A stretch of DNA of 64,000 bases from contig CATOSA010000006.1 of the NCBI GenBank assembly GCA_951812315.1, positions 64,091-128,090 on the forward strand, read 5' to 3'. Positions 53,443 through 62,395 of the stretch are shown piece after piece (the first letter of the stretch is position 1; every line of letters starts with the position of its first letter). The position numbers and the translations under genes are program-made. Origin of the DNA: an uncultured Burkholderiales bacterium (GTDB lineage Bacteria; Pseudomonadota; Gammaproteobacteria; Burkholderiales; Eutrophovitaceae). The notes under the pieces are model-generated. The model saw nothing but the letters and a program-made list of their open reading frames with translations, was not told the DNA's origin and ran no database searches.

Positions 53443-53980
53443 ATGCTGGAAAGCCTGTTTGGAAAGAAACAAATAGGGCGGGTACTAGGATAATCAGTCG
53501 ACTCGGGAGATCGCGGACACAAGAAAGCGACTCGGGGGCGAACTTCGCGCATCGCTGTACTTGTATGACGAATCCATATTCATCGTATGCACGATTGCCG
53601 GAAGTGCAGAGCAAGGTGAACCTGCCGTGCTGAGTGTTGACGCTTCAGACGACGAGCTGGGTATGACCGTTTGCGACATGCTTCTCGCTTTCAATCCGCG
53701 TGAGCTTGCACGGCGCGAAGATTTGGCGCTGTCAAAGTGGCCCGCATATAACGCACCGGGGGCAAAATCAGTCAAGGCCTTCGAAACAAATTCGTTCTAC
53801 GCATACCTCTCGACCGTCAATTCTGCAATAACCATTGACGCAAAGCCGAGGATCACGAACGAGAAAGAGCTCTCGGCGCTGTGTACAGTATCAAGCGGGC
53901 AGCGTCACTCAGAGATTGGGGAAGCAGTACGAAAGGCGATAAATGCGTCAAAACTGTTGCGCGAAGCTGGAGCGCTCTGA
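53443..53980 (+). pseudogene. CdiI-like contact-dependent inhibition immunity protein, frameshifted
   Basis: ATG 53443 encodes LESLFGKKQIGRVLG and then stops. Removing one G at 53488-53489 (CTAGGATAAT) joins it to the long frame that runs IADTRKRLGGELRASLYLYDE to LLREAGAL at 53980, about 178 residues. The start MLxxLFGKK, the middle TVCDMLLAF, SKWPAYNAPGAKSVKAFE and EIGEAVRKAI match my memory of the CdiI_3-type immunity proteins of contact-dependent growth inhibition systems. No CdiA/CdiB gene is in the window, so it would be an orphan. As written only the part from about 53561 could be made. Confidence 0.55.
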
Positions 53981-54265
53981 GTAGCACGTTTGTCCTCTGC
54001 GGCGTCACTGCATGTCAGCGTCACTGTAGGTCTTTGTGTTGCGGCGTGATTTAAGAGAGTTGATGAGCCAGCGACCATCTACTGACCAGATTCGTCTTTC
54101 ATCACTGTTTTCGTGGTCAGGTTTTTCTCGTTGGCCATATCGATTCGCTCATGTCCGCAAGGCTGTTCCGGCCAACGTTCCGGACTTGATTTGGCCATCG
54201 ATTGCGTTCAGCCTTTCCAATTGGTTAGTCCGAGAACGACCGGATAGCTCATTGTGAAGGCAGGC

Positions 54266-55639
54266 ATGGACAAAGAACGTACGAAGCAGCTGATCAAGGA
54301 CGGCGAGAAATCACAGGCTGTCAGAAGGAAGCTGATTGCGAGGACCCCGAAATCAGCCGAAATCCGATTTCAAGGGGAACAAGCGTTGGGCCAGGAGATT
54401 GTTGGCACAGTCAGTCTCCCCCATCCGATATATGTCGATAGCGCTGAGGGTCCCTGTCTCACCGATGTCGACGGAAATGAATACATAGACCTGACTGGCG
54501 GATTCGGCCCGATGGTTCTTGGCAACAAGCCTTCGGTTGTCGAGGAGGCCTTGCACGAGCAGGTCAGAAAAGGCTGGCATTTTGGAATTCCCAGTGCTCC
54601 GCAGCAACACCTTGCAAATATTGTGAAAGAGGCAAGCCCTTGTGCAGATCATGTCGTCTTTTGCAACTCCGGATCTGAAGCGACAATGTTTGCGATACGC
54701 GCCGCAAGAGCGTTTTCCGGCAAGCAGAAAGTTGGCTTGTTTGACGGTTCCTATCATGGCGCCCACGACTATGCGTTGGTCAAGGTAGATTCGAAAAGTG
54801 ATCGCTCCCGCCCTGCTGCAACCTTCCTCGGTGCTGGTGTTCCATCTGTAGTTGCAGACGATCTGACGGTGACGTTGCCGTATCGGAATGAAACGGCCTT
54901 CGAGATCATTCGTGAGCAGAAGGATGAACTGGCGCTCGTGATGATCGAGCCGGTACAGAGTTCAAACCCGCGCCTCGATTCAGGGGAGTTTCTGCACGGG
55001 CTGAAAAAGGTATGCGAAGAATGCAACGTCTTGTTCATGCTCGATGAGGTCATCACCGGATTCAGAATCGAGTACGGAGGGTGTCAGTCGTATTACGACA
55101 TCAAGCCGGATTTGGCGACCTATGGAAAGGCAGTCGGAGGCGGTTTGCCAATCGGTGCCATCGCCGGGCGCGAAGACATCATGAACACCTTCTCTGGAAA
55201 GGACGGCGCCCCTTACATCTTCACCGGGGGCACGTTCAGTGGCAATCCACTAACCATGGCAGCAGGTGTTGCTGCGACGACCTATATGCGGGATCACCAG
55301 GCCGAGATTTACCCATATTTGATGAAGCAGGGAAATCGTTTCGCGACACAGGTCAATGATTTCTGTGCGTCACTCCGCATCCCGGCACGGGTAATGATTG
55401 CCGGGTCCATGTTCTATATGGTATTCGCGGATGGTGCGGTCAATTCGTCGCGCGATATTACGGACGCCTGGAAGACGGTGGAACAGGAATTTTATCTGCA
55501 CTTGCTGGGACATGATGTCATGGTTCCCGGTATTCACATTGCCTTCCTGTCGTATGCGCACAGACCTGAACATGTCGATGCGGTAATTGATGCATACAGG
55601 CATTCGTTCGAAGATTTGCGCTCGGACGGCATCGTTTAG
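54266..55639 (+). CDS. class III PLP aminotransferase (glutamate-1-semialdehyde aminomutase-like)
   Basis: A 457-residue PLP enzyme. Family segments are YIDLTGGFGPMVLGNKP, FCNSGSEATMFAIRAAR, GSYHGAHDY, VMIEPVQSSNP, LFMLDEVITGFR, the PLP lysine in ATYGKAVGGGLPIGAIAGR (about residue 290) and FTGGTFSGNPLTMAAG. The closest large group is GSA aminomutase, but an extra N-terminal 45 residues and lack of a haem gene context argue for a different amino donor/acceptor. I use ATG 54266, with AAGG five bases before it; GTG 54254 is possible. It stands alone in the accessory region. Confidence 0.85.
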   Translation: MDKERTKQLIKDGEKSQAVRRKLIARTPKSAEIRFQGEQALGQEIVGTVSLPHPIYVDSAEGPCLTDVDGNEYIDLTGGFGPMVLGNKPSVVEEALHEQVRKGWHFGIPSAPQQHLANIVKEASPCADHVVFCNSGSEATMFAIRAARAFSGKQKVGLFDGSYHGAHDYALVKVDSKSDRSRPAATFLGAGVPSVVADDLTVTLPYRNETAFEIIREQKDELALVMIEPVQSSNPRLDSGEFLHGLKKVCEECNVLFMLDEVITGFRIEYGGCQSYYDIKPDLATYGKAVGGGLPIGAIAGREDIMNTFSGKDGAPYIFTGGTFSGNPLTMAAGVAATTYMRDHQAEIYPYLMKQGNRFATQVNDFCASLRIPARVMIAGSMFYMVFADGAVNSSRDITDAWKTVEQEFYLHLLGHDVMVPGIHIAFLSYAHRPEHVDAVIDAYRHSFEDLRSDGIV

Positions 55640-56096
55640 GCATCGGTTCGGACGGTCCATCGGTAGTCGTTAATTCGCACGGCTGTGTTCAAACGCACGT
55701 GCGTCTGGCGGGGCCGGGAGAGAGATCCCGCCAGCACCTACTGCCACAAGTTCATTCCGGCCACGATGAAAATTGATGGCGGATACCGGCCAGTTTCTGA
55801 GTAAATCAGTGTGCGGATATTCCCGACCGGAATGAATGTTGCTGCTTTTCGTCAAGGTTTTGCTGCGGCTGCTTGCCGGTAGTCCGTTTTGCACACTGGA
55901 CTTGCTGCCAGAGTGACGGTTACGTCAACGCAACGATTAGTGCCGATGACAATTGAGTCACTTGCTTTCTTCCCTTGCGGCGCGGTCTACGAACCCGGCA
56001 GATGGGACGCTGCGCAGGTCAGTATGGCAGGTGGGCACTTATGATTTTTTCATTGGCGCAAAGCGCCTTCCAGGTTTCATAACTGACTCGAATCGT
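55640..56096. other. intergenic stretch with one stable hairpin
   Basis: About 450 bp without a convincing gene. CTGGCGGG (55705-55712) pairs perfectly with CCCGCCAG (55727-55734), a possible transcription stop for the aminotransferase gene although no T-run follows. A TTG at 55953 would extend the next gene by 48 residues, but that sequence does not look coding. Confidence 0.4.
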
Positions 56097-56582
56097 ATGG
56101 GATCGTCAGCGCATCGGAATCTGATCGAGAAAGTAGCTGCGGTGTTTGCCCAAGTGGCACGGCCGGATCACTTTACCGATTACACGCATTGTTGCGAATG
56201 TGCTGAACACGATGACACATTGCGCGCACATGCTCCCGACAGTATTCCGCGCGAAGCACTCGGTCACGCCAGATGGGATCCAATGACTTTTGCGACCGAT
56301 ACCGGATTTCGATATTACTTGCCCGCTATGATCAGGCTTGCCCTGACAGGATCCGGCGATGACTATTACATTGATCAGTTTCTTTCGCAGATCGTGCGCG
56401 ATGGTCCACGCAACAGCAGATGGTGCGCTTGTACTCCGGAAGAACGCAGCGTCGTGGCGGAGACATTGTACGCGCTGGTCGAAACACGCGCTGCAGAAAT
56501 TGAAAACAACCTGGATGCGGACCGGCTCATGCAAGCTATCGACATCTGGGCTGACAGCGCTGGCGACGAATCGGCTCTTTGA
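56097..56582 (+). CDS. conserved hypothetical protein (DUF6714-like)
   Basis: A 161-residue soluble protein. The N-terminal part has an unusual Cys/His-rich motif, DHFTDYTHCCECAEHDDTL, followed by WDPMTFATDTGFRYYLPAMIRLAL, which I associate with the DUF6714 family. The function is not known. The start is uncertain because no good ribosome-binding site precedes ATG 56097; the frame extends to TTG 55953. Confidence 0.55.
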   Translation: MGSSAHRNLIEKVAAVFAQVARPDHFTDYTHCCECAEHDDTLRAHAPDSIPREALGHARWDPMTFATDTGFRYYLPAMIRLALTGSGDDYYIDQFLSQIVRDGPRNSRWCACTPEERSVVAETLYALVETRAAEIENNLDADRLMQAIDIWADSAGDESAL

Positions 56583-56655
56583 TCATCTCACGGAAATACC
56601 CGAAGAGCGTTAACGCGACCGGGCCGCAATACCATCCTCACCATTTTTCTGCGTA

Positions 56656-56955
56656 ATGCGCGAGAGAGTTCGCTTAACCCATTTATTTTTCGCTGCGTTG
56701 CCGCTCGCCCTCGCGCCGGGGCTCTTCTTTGCGTTGGCTGAGGGCTGGATAAATGCGGGTGGAGGTGAGAAAGATGTTGTTCTCGTACTTCCTTATGCGA
56801 TTTGGTCGCTTGCCTTCCTTGCGTCGGCCATTGTTCTCATTGTCAAGCGCCGGCCACTCTGGTCGTGGATTTGGCGCGCAAGTGGCATCGCATTACTGGT
56901 GCTTTTCTTAATTGCAGTCGTCGCTTACAGTTTGAGTTGGCTGGGCATCCGATGA
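56656..56955 (+). CDS. small membrane protein, three helices
   Basis: A 99-residue protein with three hydrophobic helices (LFFAALPLALAPGLFFALAE, VVLVLPYAIWSLAFLASAIV, ASGIALLVLFLIAVVAYSL) and basic loops (KRRPLWSW). Its stop overlaps the ATG of the following broken zinc-ribbon gene (ATGA), so the two formed an operon. Not recognised as a family. Confidence 0.6.
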   Translation: MRERVRLTHLFFAALPLALAPGLFFALAEGWINAGGGEKDVVLVLPYAIWSLAFLASAIVLIVKRRPLWSWIWRASGIALLVLFLIAVVAYSLSWLGIR

Positions 56956-57282
56956 CAATTGCGCAACAACTGGGGCGGGCATGCCCCTAATTCAGTATTG
57001 AGATTCGCATCAAAGAGCTTCCGTACGAAGGTCTTATTAACAACTTCAGAATTTGCCCTGGTTGCGGGGGACGCTTCACGGTCGACACCCATACGAAGTT
57101 CATACAGGCTGTGTTTATCGCTGTTCACTTCGCTGGGGCTAACCATGTTGCTCTATTACCGCGGTACCGGATGGTTGATCGCGGCACTTGCGAGTTAAGT
57201 CGGGTTGGGGCTGGTTGTGTATTGGGGCAACAAGAATCTGTATTACGTGCCCTACAGAAAAGACAGCGTAGCTCGGGGCTAG
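56952..57282 (+). pseudogene. broken zinc-ribbon/membrane protein
   Basis: ATG 56952 begins TIAQQLGRACP and meets a TAA at 56988, exactly where CPNC would be expected. The same frame continues IEIRIKELPYEGLINNFRIC and PGCGGRFTVDTHTKFIQ. Near 57115-57125 it shifts one frame to a two-helix segment (LFTSLGLTMLLYYRGTGWLI), meets another TAA at 57196, and ends VYWGNKNLYYVPYRKDSVARG at 57282. Repaired, it is a 110-residue protein with a zinc ribbon and two helices, laid out like the intact gene at 51213. Three lesions mark it as dead. Confidence 0.6.
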
Positions 57283-57490
57283 GAACGGCATCTCGGAAAA
57301 CGACGTTCCTTGGCCACTGTAGGTGTGTTGTGCCGGGCACTATTGCAATTCCATCCGCCGCCCCTACATGAGATGACTCGCGAATCTGCCTCATCCGCTT
57401 CGCCTTCTTATCTCGTACACTGTTGTATCGGCCGCTTCCAGATCTGCTGATTTCAAGCCAGCGGCGCTATCTTTATACCAGGAGCCTGAG

Positions 57491-58993
57491 TTGACCACTG
57501 CCACCGTCGAAACACCCGCAATCTTCGCGTTCGACAATACCTATGCCCGGCAACTGGAAGGGTTTTATCAGGCGATAAAGCCGGCGTCAGTCGCGCAACC
57601 GCGCTTGCTGCGTTTGAATCATGGGCTGGCCGAGGAACTCGGTGTTGGCGCGATCGGCGAGCTGGAGGATGGCGAACTCGCGTCGCTGTTTACCGGCAAC
57701 ACGTTGTTTCCCGGTGCCGATCCAATTGCGCAGGCATATGCCGGTCATCAGTTTGGCGGATTCTCACCATCGCTGGGGGACGGCCGCGCGCATTTGCTGG
57801 GTGAAGTGAAAGACCGTAACGGCCGGCGCCGCGACATCGCGTTAAAGGGCAGCGGGCGCACCCAGTTTTCGCGCAGTGGTGATGGCAAGGCTGCAGTCGG
57901 CCCGATGCTGCGCGAGTATTTGATCGGAGAAGCCATGCACGGCCTCGGCATTCCGACTTCGCGCGCGCTTGCCGTCGCCGCGACCGGCGAGCCGGTTTAC
58001 CGGGAGCGGCTTCTGCCGGGTGCGGTGTTGACCCGCGTCGCCTCCAGCCATCTGCGCATCGGCACATTCCAGTATTTCGCCGCGCGCGGCGAGCACGCGA
58101 AGGTGCGGCAACTGGCGGATTACGCGATAGAGCGGCACGATCCCGATTTGCTTTCACATCCGGATCGATATCTGGAATGGCTGCGCGCGGTTGCACGGCG
58201 CCAGGCGAAGCTGGTCGCGCAATGGATGAATGTCGGCTTCATCCATGGGGTGATGAATACCGACAACATGTCGCTGTCCGGTGAGACCATCGACTATGGC
58301 CCTTGCGCCTTTATGGAAGCCTATGATCCGAAAACGGTGTTCAGCTCGATCGATGAGGGTGGCCGCTACGCCTATGGCAATCAGCCACTGGCGGCCCAAT
58401 GGAATTTTGCGCGCTTCGCTGAAGCGGTGTTGCCGCTGATCGACGAAGAGGACCCGGATCGTGCCGTCGGCCCGGCCAGCGAAATCGTCGAGCAGTTCGA
58501 GCAACACTACCAGCGCGACTGGCTCGATGGAATGCGCAGCAAACTCGGACTCGACCAGCCGAAAGAGGACGATGTTGAGCTTGTCAATGACTGGCTGCAA
58601 TTGCTGCACAGCGAGTCTATTGACTTCACGCTCGGTTTTCGCGCTCTGGCAGAGGCAGCCGGCGGCAAACGTGAGCGGCTGGAGCGTTTATTTGGAGAGA
58701 AATCCAATATCGAACCATGGCTTGCGCGCTGGCAGGCGCAAATTTCGAGCTCGCCGCTTGCCGCTGAGCAGCGCGCCCAGTCAATGTCGCGCGTCAACCC
58801 GGTATACATCGCACGCAACCACCTGGTCGAGGCAGCGCTGTCGGCGGCCTCCGAGCGTGACGATCTTGAACCATTCGAACGGCTGTTGCAGGCGTTGGCG
58901 AACCCGTTCGAAGAGCGGAAGGAATTTGCCGATCTTGTCGAGCCCGCTCCTGCCGAAGTGACCGCTTGCTATCAGACGTTCTGCGGAACCTGA
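57491..58993 (+). CDS. selO: protein adenylyltransferase SelO (YdiU)
   Basis: A pseudokinase-fold enzyme that AMPylates Ser/Thr/Tyr residues, with redox-enzyme targets in E. coli. The 500 residues match the family: YAGHQFGGFSPSLGDGRAHLLGE, the phosphate-binding KGSGRTQFSRSGDGKAAVGPMLREYLIGEAMHGLGIPTSRAL, and the metal site GVMNTDNMSLSGETIDYGPCAFME. It ends TACYQTFCGT with Cys where some homologues have selenocysteine. It starts at TTG with AGGAG upstream. Its neighbours are a thioredoxin-fold protein, MsrB and MsrA, fitting an oxidative-stress role. Confidence 0.95.
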   Translation: MTTATVETPAIFAFDNTYARQLEGFYQAIKPASVAQPRLLRLNHGLAEELGVGAIGELEDGELASLFTGNTLFPGADPIAQAYAGHQFGGFSPSLGDGRAHLLGEVKDRNGRRRDIALKGSGRTQFSRSGDGKAAVGPMLREYLIGEAMHGLGIPTSRALAVAATGEPVYRERLLPGAVLTRVASSHLRIGTFQYFAARGEHAKVRQLADYAIERHDPDLLSHPDRYLEWLRAVARRQAKLVAQWMNVGFIHGVMNTDNMSLSGETIDYGPCAFMEAYDPKTVFSSIDEGGRYAYGNQPLAAQWNFARFAEAVLPLIDEEDPDRAVGPASEIVEQFEQHYQRDWLDGMRSKLGLDQPKEDDVELVNDWLQLLHSESIDFTLGFRALAEAAGGKRERLERLFGEKSNIEPWLARWQAQISSSPLAAEQRAQSMSRVNPVYIARNHLVEAALSAASERDDLEPFERLLQALANPFEERKEFADLVEPAPAEVTACYQTFCGT

Positions 58994-59100
58994 TAATCGT
59001 TCAGGTACCGCATTGCAGGAATTCTACGGAACGCCACTGACTGGCGGCCTTGGCGAGTCATCCGCAGGTATTTTTCGAATTTCCAAACTGGAGAATGCTC

Positions 59101-59613
59101 ATGAACGCCCACTTCAACACCGCTACCGTTGACGGCTTCGGCGCGCAAGCGCAACCGCTCGGTGTCCGGCGCTGGGTCGATGCCAGCGGGCAGCCGATGG
59201 ATGAATACGATCTCGAGCAGATGGGCAATGGTTACAAGCTGGTCTTTTGCTATCAGCACGCCTGTCCGGGCTGTCACACGCACGGATTTCCTGACCTGGT
59301 TCGCCTCGTCGAAGCGACGCGCGGTTTCAAGAACGTGCGCTTCGCCGTCGTTCAGACGGTGTTCGAGGAACGGGAAGACAACACTTATGAGGCGATGCTG
59401 GAAGATCAGGCACGCTATGCACTGCCGATTCCATTCGGGTACGACGACGCTGACGGCGAGGGCTCAGTGCTGATGCAGCGCTATGAAACGCGTGGCACGC
59501 CCTGGTTCATTCTGATCGATCCGCAAGGCACGGTGCTTCACAACCACTTTCGCATCGACGTCGACAAGACGGTGGCGCTGCTGCGACGTGCTAATGTTGA
59601 CCCATGCCTGTGA
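59101..59613 (+). CDS. thioredoxin-like protein with CPGC motif
   Basis: A 170-residue cytoplasmic protein of thioredoxin/AhpC-TSA-like fold. The redox pair is in CYQHACPGCHTHGFPDLVRL (about residues 57-60) and the cis-Pro region in RYETRGTPWFILIDPQGTVLHNH. I use ATG 59101 with GGAG about seven bases before, rather than 59050. It overlaps msrB by 10 bp, so it is likely coupled to it; a role in recycling Msr enzymes is inference from position. Confidence 0.8.
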   Translation: MNAHFNTATVDGFGAQAQPLGVRRWVDASGQPMDEYDLEQMGNGYKLVFCYQHACPGCHTHGFPDLVRLVEATRGFKNVRFAVVQTVFEEREDNTYEAMLEDQARYALPIPFGYDDADGEGSVLMQRYETRGTPWFILIDPQGTVLHNHFRIDVDKTVALLRRANVDPCL

Positions 59614-60083
59614 ACGATAACGCGTCATCAACTGCCGAGACTCCGAACTGGGGAGATGTCATCCGCTGGGCCAATCACGGCAATCCACCACCGCCGCGAC
59701 GGGTGGAAAAGACCGATGCCCAGTGGCGCGAACAATTGACTGACCAACAGTACCGGGTTACCCGGGAGAGCGGCACCGAGCCCGCCCATAGCTCGGCGAT
59801 GTGCAGTCTGTTTGAACCGGGGCGCTATCGCTGTGTCTGTTGCGATACCGAATTGTTTGATTCCAAATCAAAGTTCAAGAGTCAATCCGGCTGGCCCAGT
59901 TTTACCAGCCCGGTTGCCGAAGGTGTTGTTGGCTATCGCCTGGACGACAGCTACGGAATGCGTCGCATCGAAAACACCTGCCAGGTGTGCGATGCGCATC
60001 TTGGCCATGTGTTTCCGGACGGCCCGGAACCTTCGGGACTGCGTTTTTGCATTAACGCGCTCTCGCTGAAAAAGGACGCGTGA
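59604..60083 (+). CDS. msrB: peptide methionine-R-sulfoxide reductase MsrB
   Basis: Reduces R-methionine sulfoxide in proteins. The 159 residues carry both zinc pairs ([10 protein letters not shown] and [16 protein letters not shown]), the GWPSFTSPV substrate site and the catalytic Cys in [10 protein letters not shown]. The N-terminal 30 residues before [15 protein letters not shown] are an extra segment. The start overlaps the thioredoxin-like gene. It is followed by msrA. Confidence 0.95.
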   Translation: MPVNDNASSTAETPNWGDVIRWANHGNPPPPRRVEKTDAQWREQLTDQQYRVTRESGTEPAHSSAMCSLFEPGRYRCVCCDTELFDSKSKFKSQSGWPSFTSPVAEGVVGYRLDDSYGMRRIENTCQVCDAHLGHVFPDGPEPSGLRFCINALSLKKDA

Positions 60084-60165
60084 GTCGGATCATGCGCGCG
60101 GCATCGCCGATCCGGCCATGTCTGACGCGCCGCTATTGATCAATTCTGGTCGAAGGAGAACGAAT

Positions 60166-60702
60166 ATGAGTCGCACCGAAACTGCAATTCTTGCCGGCGG
60201 GTGTTTCTGGGGTATGCAGGAGCTTATCCGCAAGATGCCCGGCGTGATCAGCACCCGCGTCGGCTACAGCGGTGGCGACGTGCCAAACGCGACCTATCGC
60301 AATCACGGCACGCACGCCGAAGCTGTTGAAGTTATCTTTAATCCGGACAAGTTGAGTTATCGCGATTTACTGGAGTTTTTCTTTCAGGCCCACGATCCGA
60401 GCACGATGAACCGGCAGGGCAACGACATGGGCATGTCGTACCGCTCCGGTATCTACTACACCAGCGAGGAGCAGGAACAGGTAGCGCTGGATACGATCGC
60501 GGATGTCGACGAATCGGGACTATGGCCTGGCAAGGTTGTCACAGAAGTGAAGGCCGCTGGCGATTTCTGGGAAGCGGAGCCAGAGCACCAGGACTACCTG
60601 CAACGTTATCCGAGTGGCTATACCTGCCACTGGGTGCGCCCCGAGTGGAAGCTACCGCGCCGGTCTGAGGTAACGACTGAAAAACAACGCGTCGCCGGCT
60701 AA
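60166..60702 (+). CDS. msrA: peptide methionine-S-sulfoxide reductase MsrA
   Basis: Reduces S-methionine sulfoxide. I choose ATG 60166 (178 residues, [19 protein letters not shown]) because GGAG lies just upstream (GAAGGAGAACGAAT); 60118 is less likely. The catalytic GCFWG is near the N-terminus, with [41 protein letters not shown] and YRSGIYY following. It lacks the extra C-terminal resolving Cys of some forms. It completes the selO-trx-msrB-msrA set. Confidence 0.95.
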   Translation: MSRTETAILAGGCFWGMQELIRKMPGVISTRVGYSGGDVPNATYRNHGTHAEAVEVIFNPDKLSYRDLLEFFFQAHDPSTMNRQGNDMGMSYRSGIYYTSEEQEQVALDTIADVDESGLWPGKVVTEVKAAGDFWEAEPEHQDYLQRYPSGYTCHWVRPEWKLPRRSEVTTEKQRVAG

Positions 60703-60868
60703 GCACTATTCGCGGCCTGCGGTTGTACTGTTGATTGCAGGCCGCGCGTTGAATATTTGTAATGTCGAACGTCCTTCGGAGAGCGTCAATAGAAATTACC
60801 TGGGCTGTCCCTATTCCTACAAGTCTACTATTCATGCGGTCTTATTCTCAGTGACACTGCATAACTGG

Positions 60869-62059
60869 TCACAGTATCGGCGATCCGCCTCGACGCTCGC
60901 CACGCTCATAGACCACATGAGCGCGGCCAACGAGTAGCGGATCCATCGGCCCGATCGCTTCGAGTTCCTTGTTGTCGTAAGGAAGTTTGTGAAGTATGTA
61001 GCGCATTGCATTGAGACGAGCGCGTTTCTTGCAATCTGACTTGATGACAGTCCACGGCGCGTCCGCGGTGTCCGTATAGAAGAACATCGCTTCCTTGGAT
61101 TTGGTGTAGTCGTCCCATTTATCCAGCGAGGCCAGGTCCACTGGTGAGAGTTTCCACTGCTTGAGCGGGTGGGCTTTGCGTTCCTTGAATCGCCGCCGCT
61201 GTTCTTCCTTGCTCACCGAAAACCAGAATTTGATGAGGTGAACGCCGCTGCGTACCAGATTGCGCTCGAACTCGGGTGCCTGACGCATGAACTCGGCGTA
61301 CTCGTCGGCAGTACAAAAACCCATCACACGCTCGACACCAGCGCGGTTGTACCAGGAGCGATCGAATAGCGTGATCTCACCGGCTGTCGGTAGATGTCGG
61401 ATATAGCGCTGGAAGTACCATTGCCCGCGTTCCACTTCGCTCGGTTTCTCGAGTGCGACGACGCTTGCTCCGCGTGGATTGAGGTGTTCCATAAAGCGCT
61501 TGATCGTGCCGCCCTTGCCGGCGGTGTCCCGGCCTTCGAACAGGACGACAGCTTTCTGCCCTGTCTTCTTGACCCATGCCTGCAACTTGAGTAGCTCGAC
61601 CTGCAACCCGTACTTCTGCTTCTCATAGTTTTTTCGCGTCATGAGGTTTTTGTACGGATAACCTCCTTCGCGCCAGTGCGAAGCCAATTCATCGTCAGGC
61701 TTGCGCGGCAGGCGCGCGTCCGTGGAATCGATCCCATCGATCAGAGCCGCACGCAGCACGGTGTCGTCAGGCGACGCGCCCCCAATGATCGCTCCGAGTG
61801 AATCGGCCAGCGCCGGCATGTCGCCATTGTTCGCATGACGAACAATGTCCTGCGCTGCGACCACTTTGGCTTCCTGTGCCGAGCTTACGGCTTCAGATAC
61901 CACGAAACCCTCAATGTGGTTCGCGTCGGCGGAGCGCGCGGTGTCACCACCGTTGACGCGACGTACCCGCGTTGATTTGCGGCGAACTGCTGCGGACGGG
62001 GCTTTAGGCCGGGAATCTGCGTCGGGGGCCGACGCGCCGTTGGATTTTCGTGAAGCCAT
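60869..62059 (-). CDS. ppk2: polyphosphate kinase 2
   Basis: Transfers phosphate between polyphosphate and nucleoside di- or monophosphates. I start at ATG 62059 (396 residues), preceded by GAGGA; the open frame extends to 62359 without a good start. About 100 Arg/Ala-rich residues precede the PPK2 domain (YPYKNLMTRKNYEKQKYGLQ). Walker A is FEGRDTAGKGGTIKRFMEHL and Walker B ITLFDRSWYNRAGVERVMGF; the lid region is EEQRRRFKERKAHPLKQWKLSP. The sequence fits class I PPK2. It lies alone, converging on msrA. Confidence 0.93.
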   Translation of the reverse strand: MASRKSNGASAPDADSRPKAPSAAVRRKSTRVRRVNGGDTARSADANHIEGFVVSEAVSSAQEAKVVAAQDIVRHANNGDMPALADSLGAIIGGASPDDTVLRAALIDGIDSTDARLPRKPDDELASHWREGGYPYKNLMTRKNYEKQKYGLQVELLKLQAWVKKTGQKAVVLFEGRDTAGKGGTIKRFMEHLNPRGASVVALEKPSEVERGQWYFQRYIRHLPTAGEITLFDRSWYNRAGVERVMGFCTADEYAEFMRQAPEFERNLVRSGVHLIKFWFSVSKEEQRRRFKERKAHPLKQWKLSPVDLASLDKWDDYTKSKEAMFFYTDTADAPWTVIKSDCKKRARLNAMRYILHKLPYDNKELEAIGPMDPLLVGRAHVVYERGERRGGSPIL

Positions 62060-62395
62060 TCGTAGTTTCCTCAAAGATAAGCTAACAGTCAGCGATACGT
62101 ATTTATCGCGCGGGCAACACGGCGGACAGGAAAAAGCCACCGGTATCCCTCGCGCCCTGGGCTGCAGGTATTGCACTAGATCAAGAAAACTTGAATTACG
62201 CAGGAAATAATTAGACGGGCGAAAAGATGGATGAGGCCATATCGCCCGATCGATTCGATGTTTCGCTACGTGGGAAGTGGCGAGGAGTTGGCTACGAGAT
62301 GGCCGAATAATGTCGGCCTGGGCAGCGCGGCGCGCTGGCACCCATGCCACGCATTGCACCGGCGCATGGCCGCAACGCGCGTCATTCTTGCCGGG
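62060..62395. other. 336-bp leader of ppk2, no gene seen
   Basis: The minus-strand frame of ppk2 remains open here but has no family similarity, so it is probably untranslated leader and promoter. Nothing else is recognised; the DehI-like gene converges from the right in the same orientation, ending at 62396. Confidence 0.4.

Noticed and set aside
53439..53633. 64-codon plus-strand frame over the start of the CdiI-like gene
   Set aside because: The other two frames join into a recognisable protein, so this third frame is a shadow.
54036..54257. 73-codon frame before the class III aminotransferase
   Set aside because: Sequence looks like translated intergenic DNA and has no start signal or family match.
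62060..62359. 100-residue N-terminal extension of PPK2
   Set aside because: The internal ATG at 62059 has a GAGGA site and the extension has no similarity to the family.
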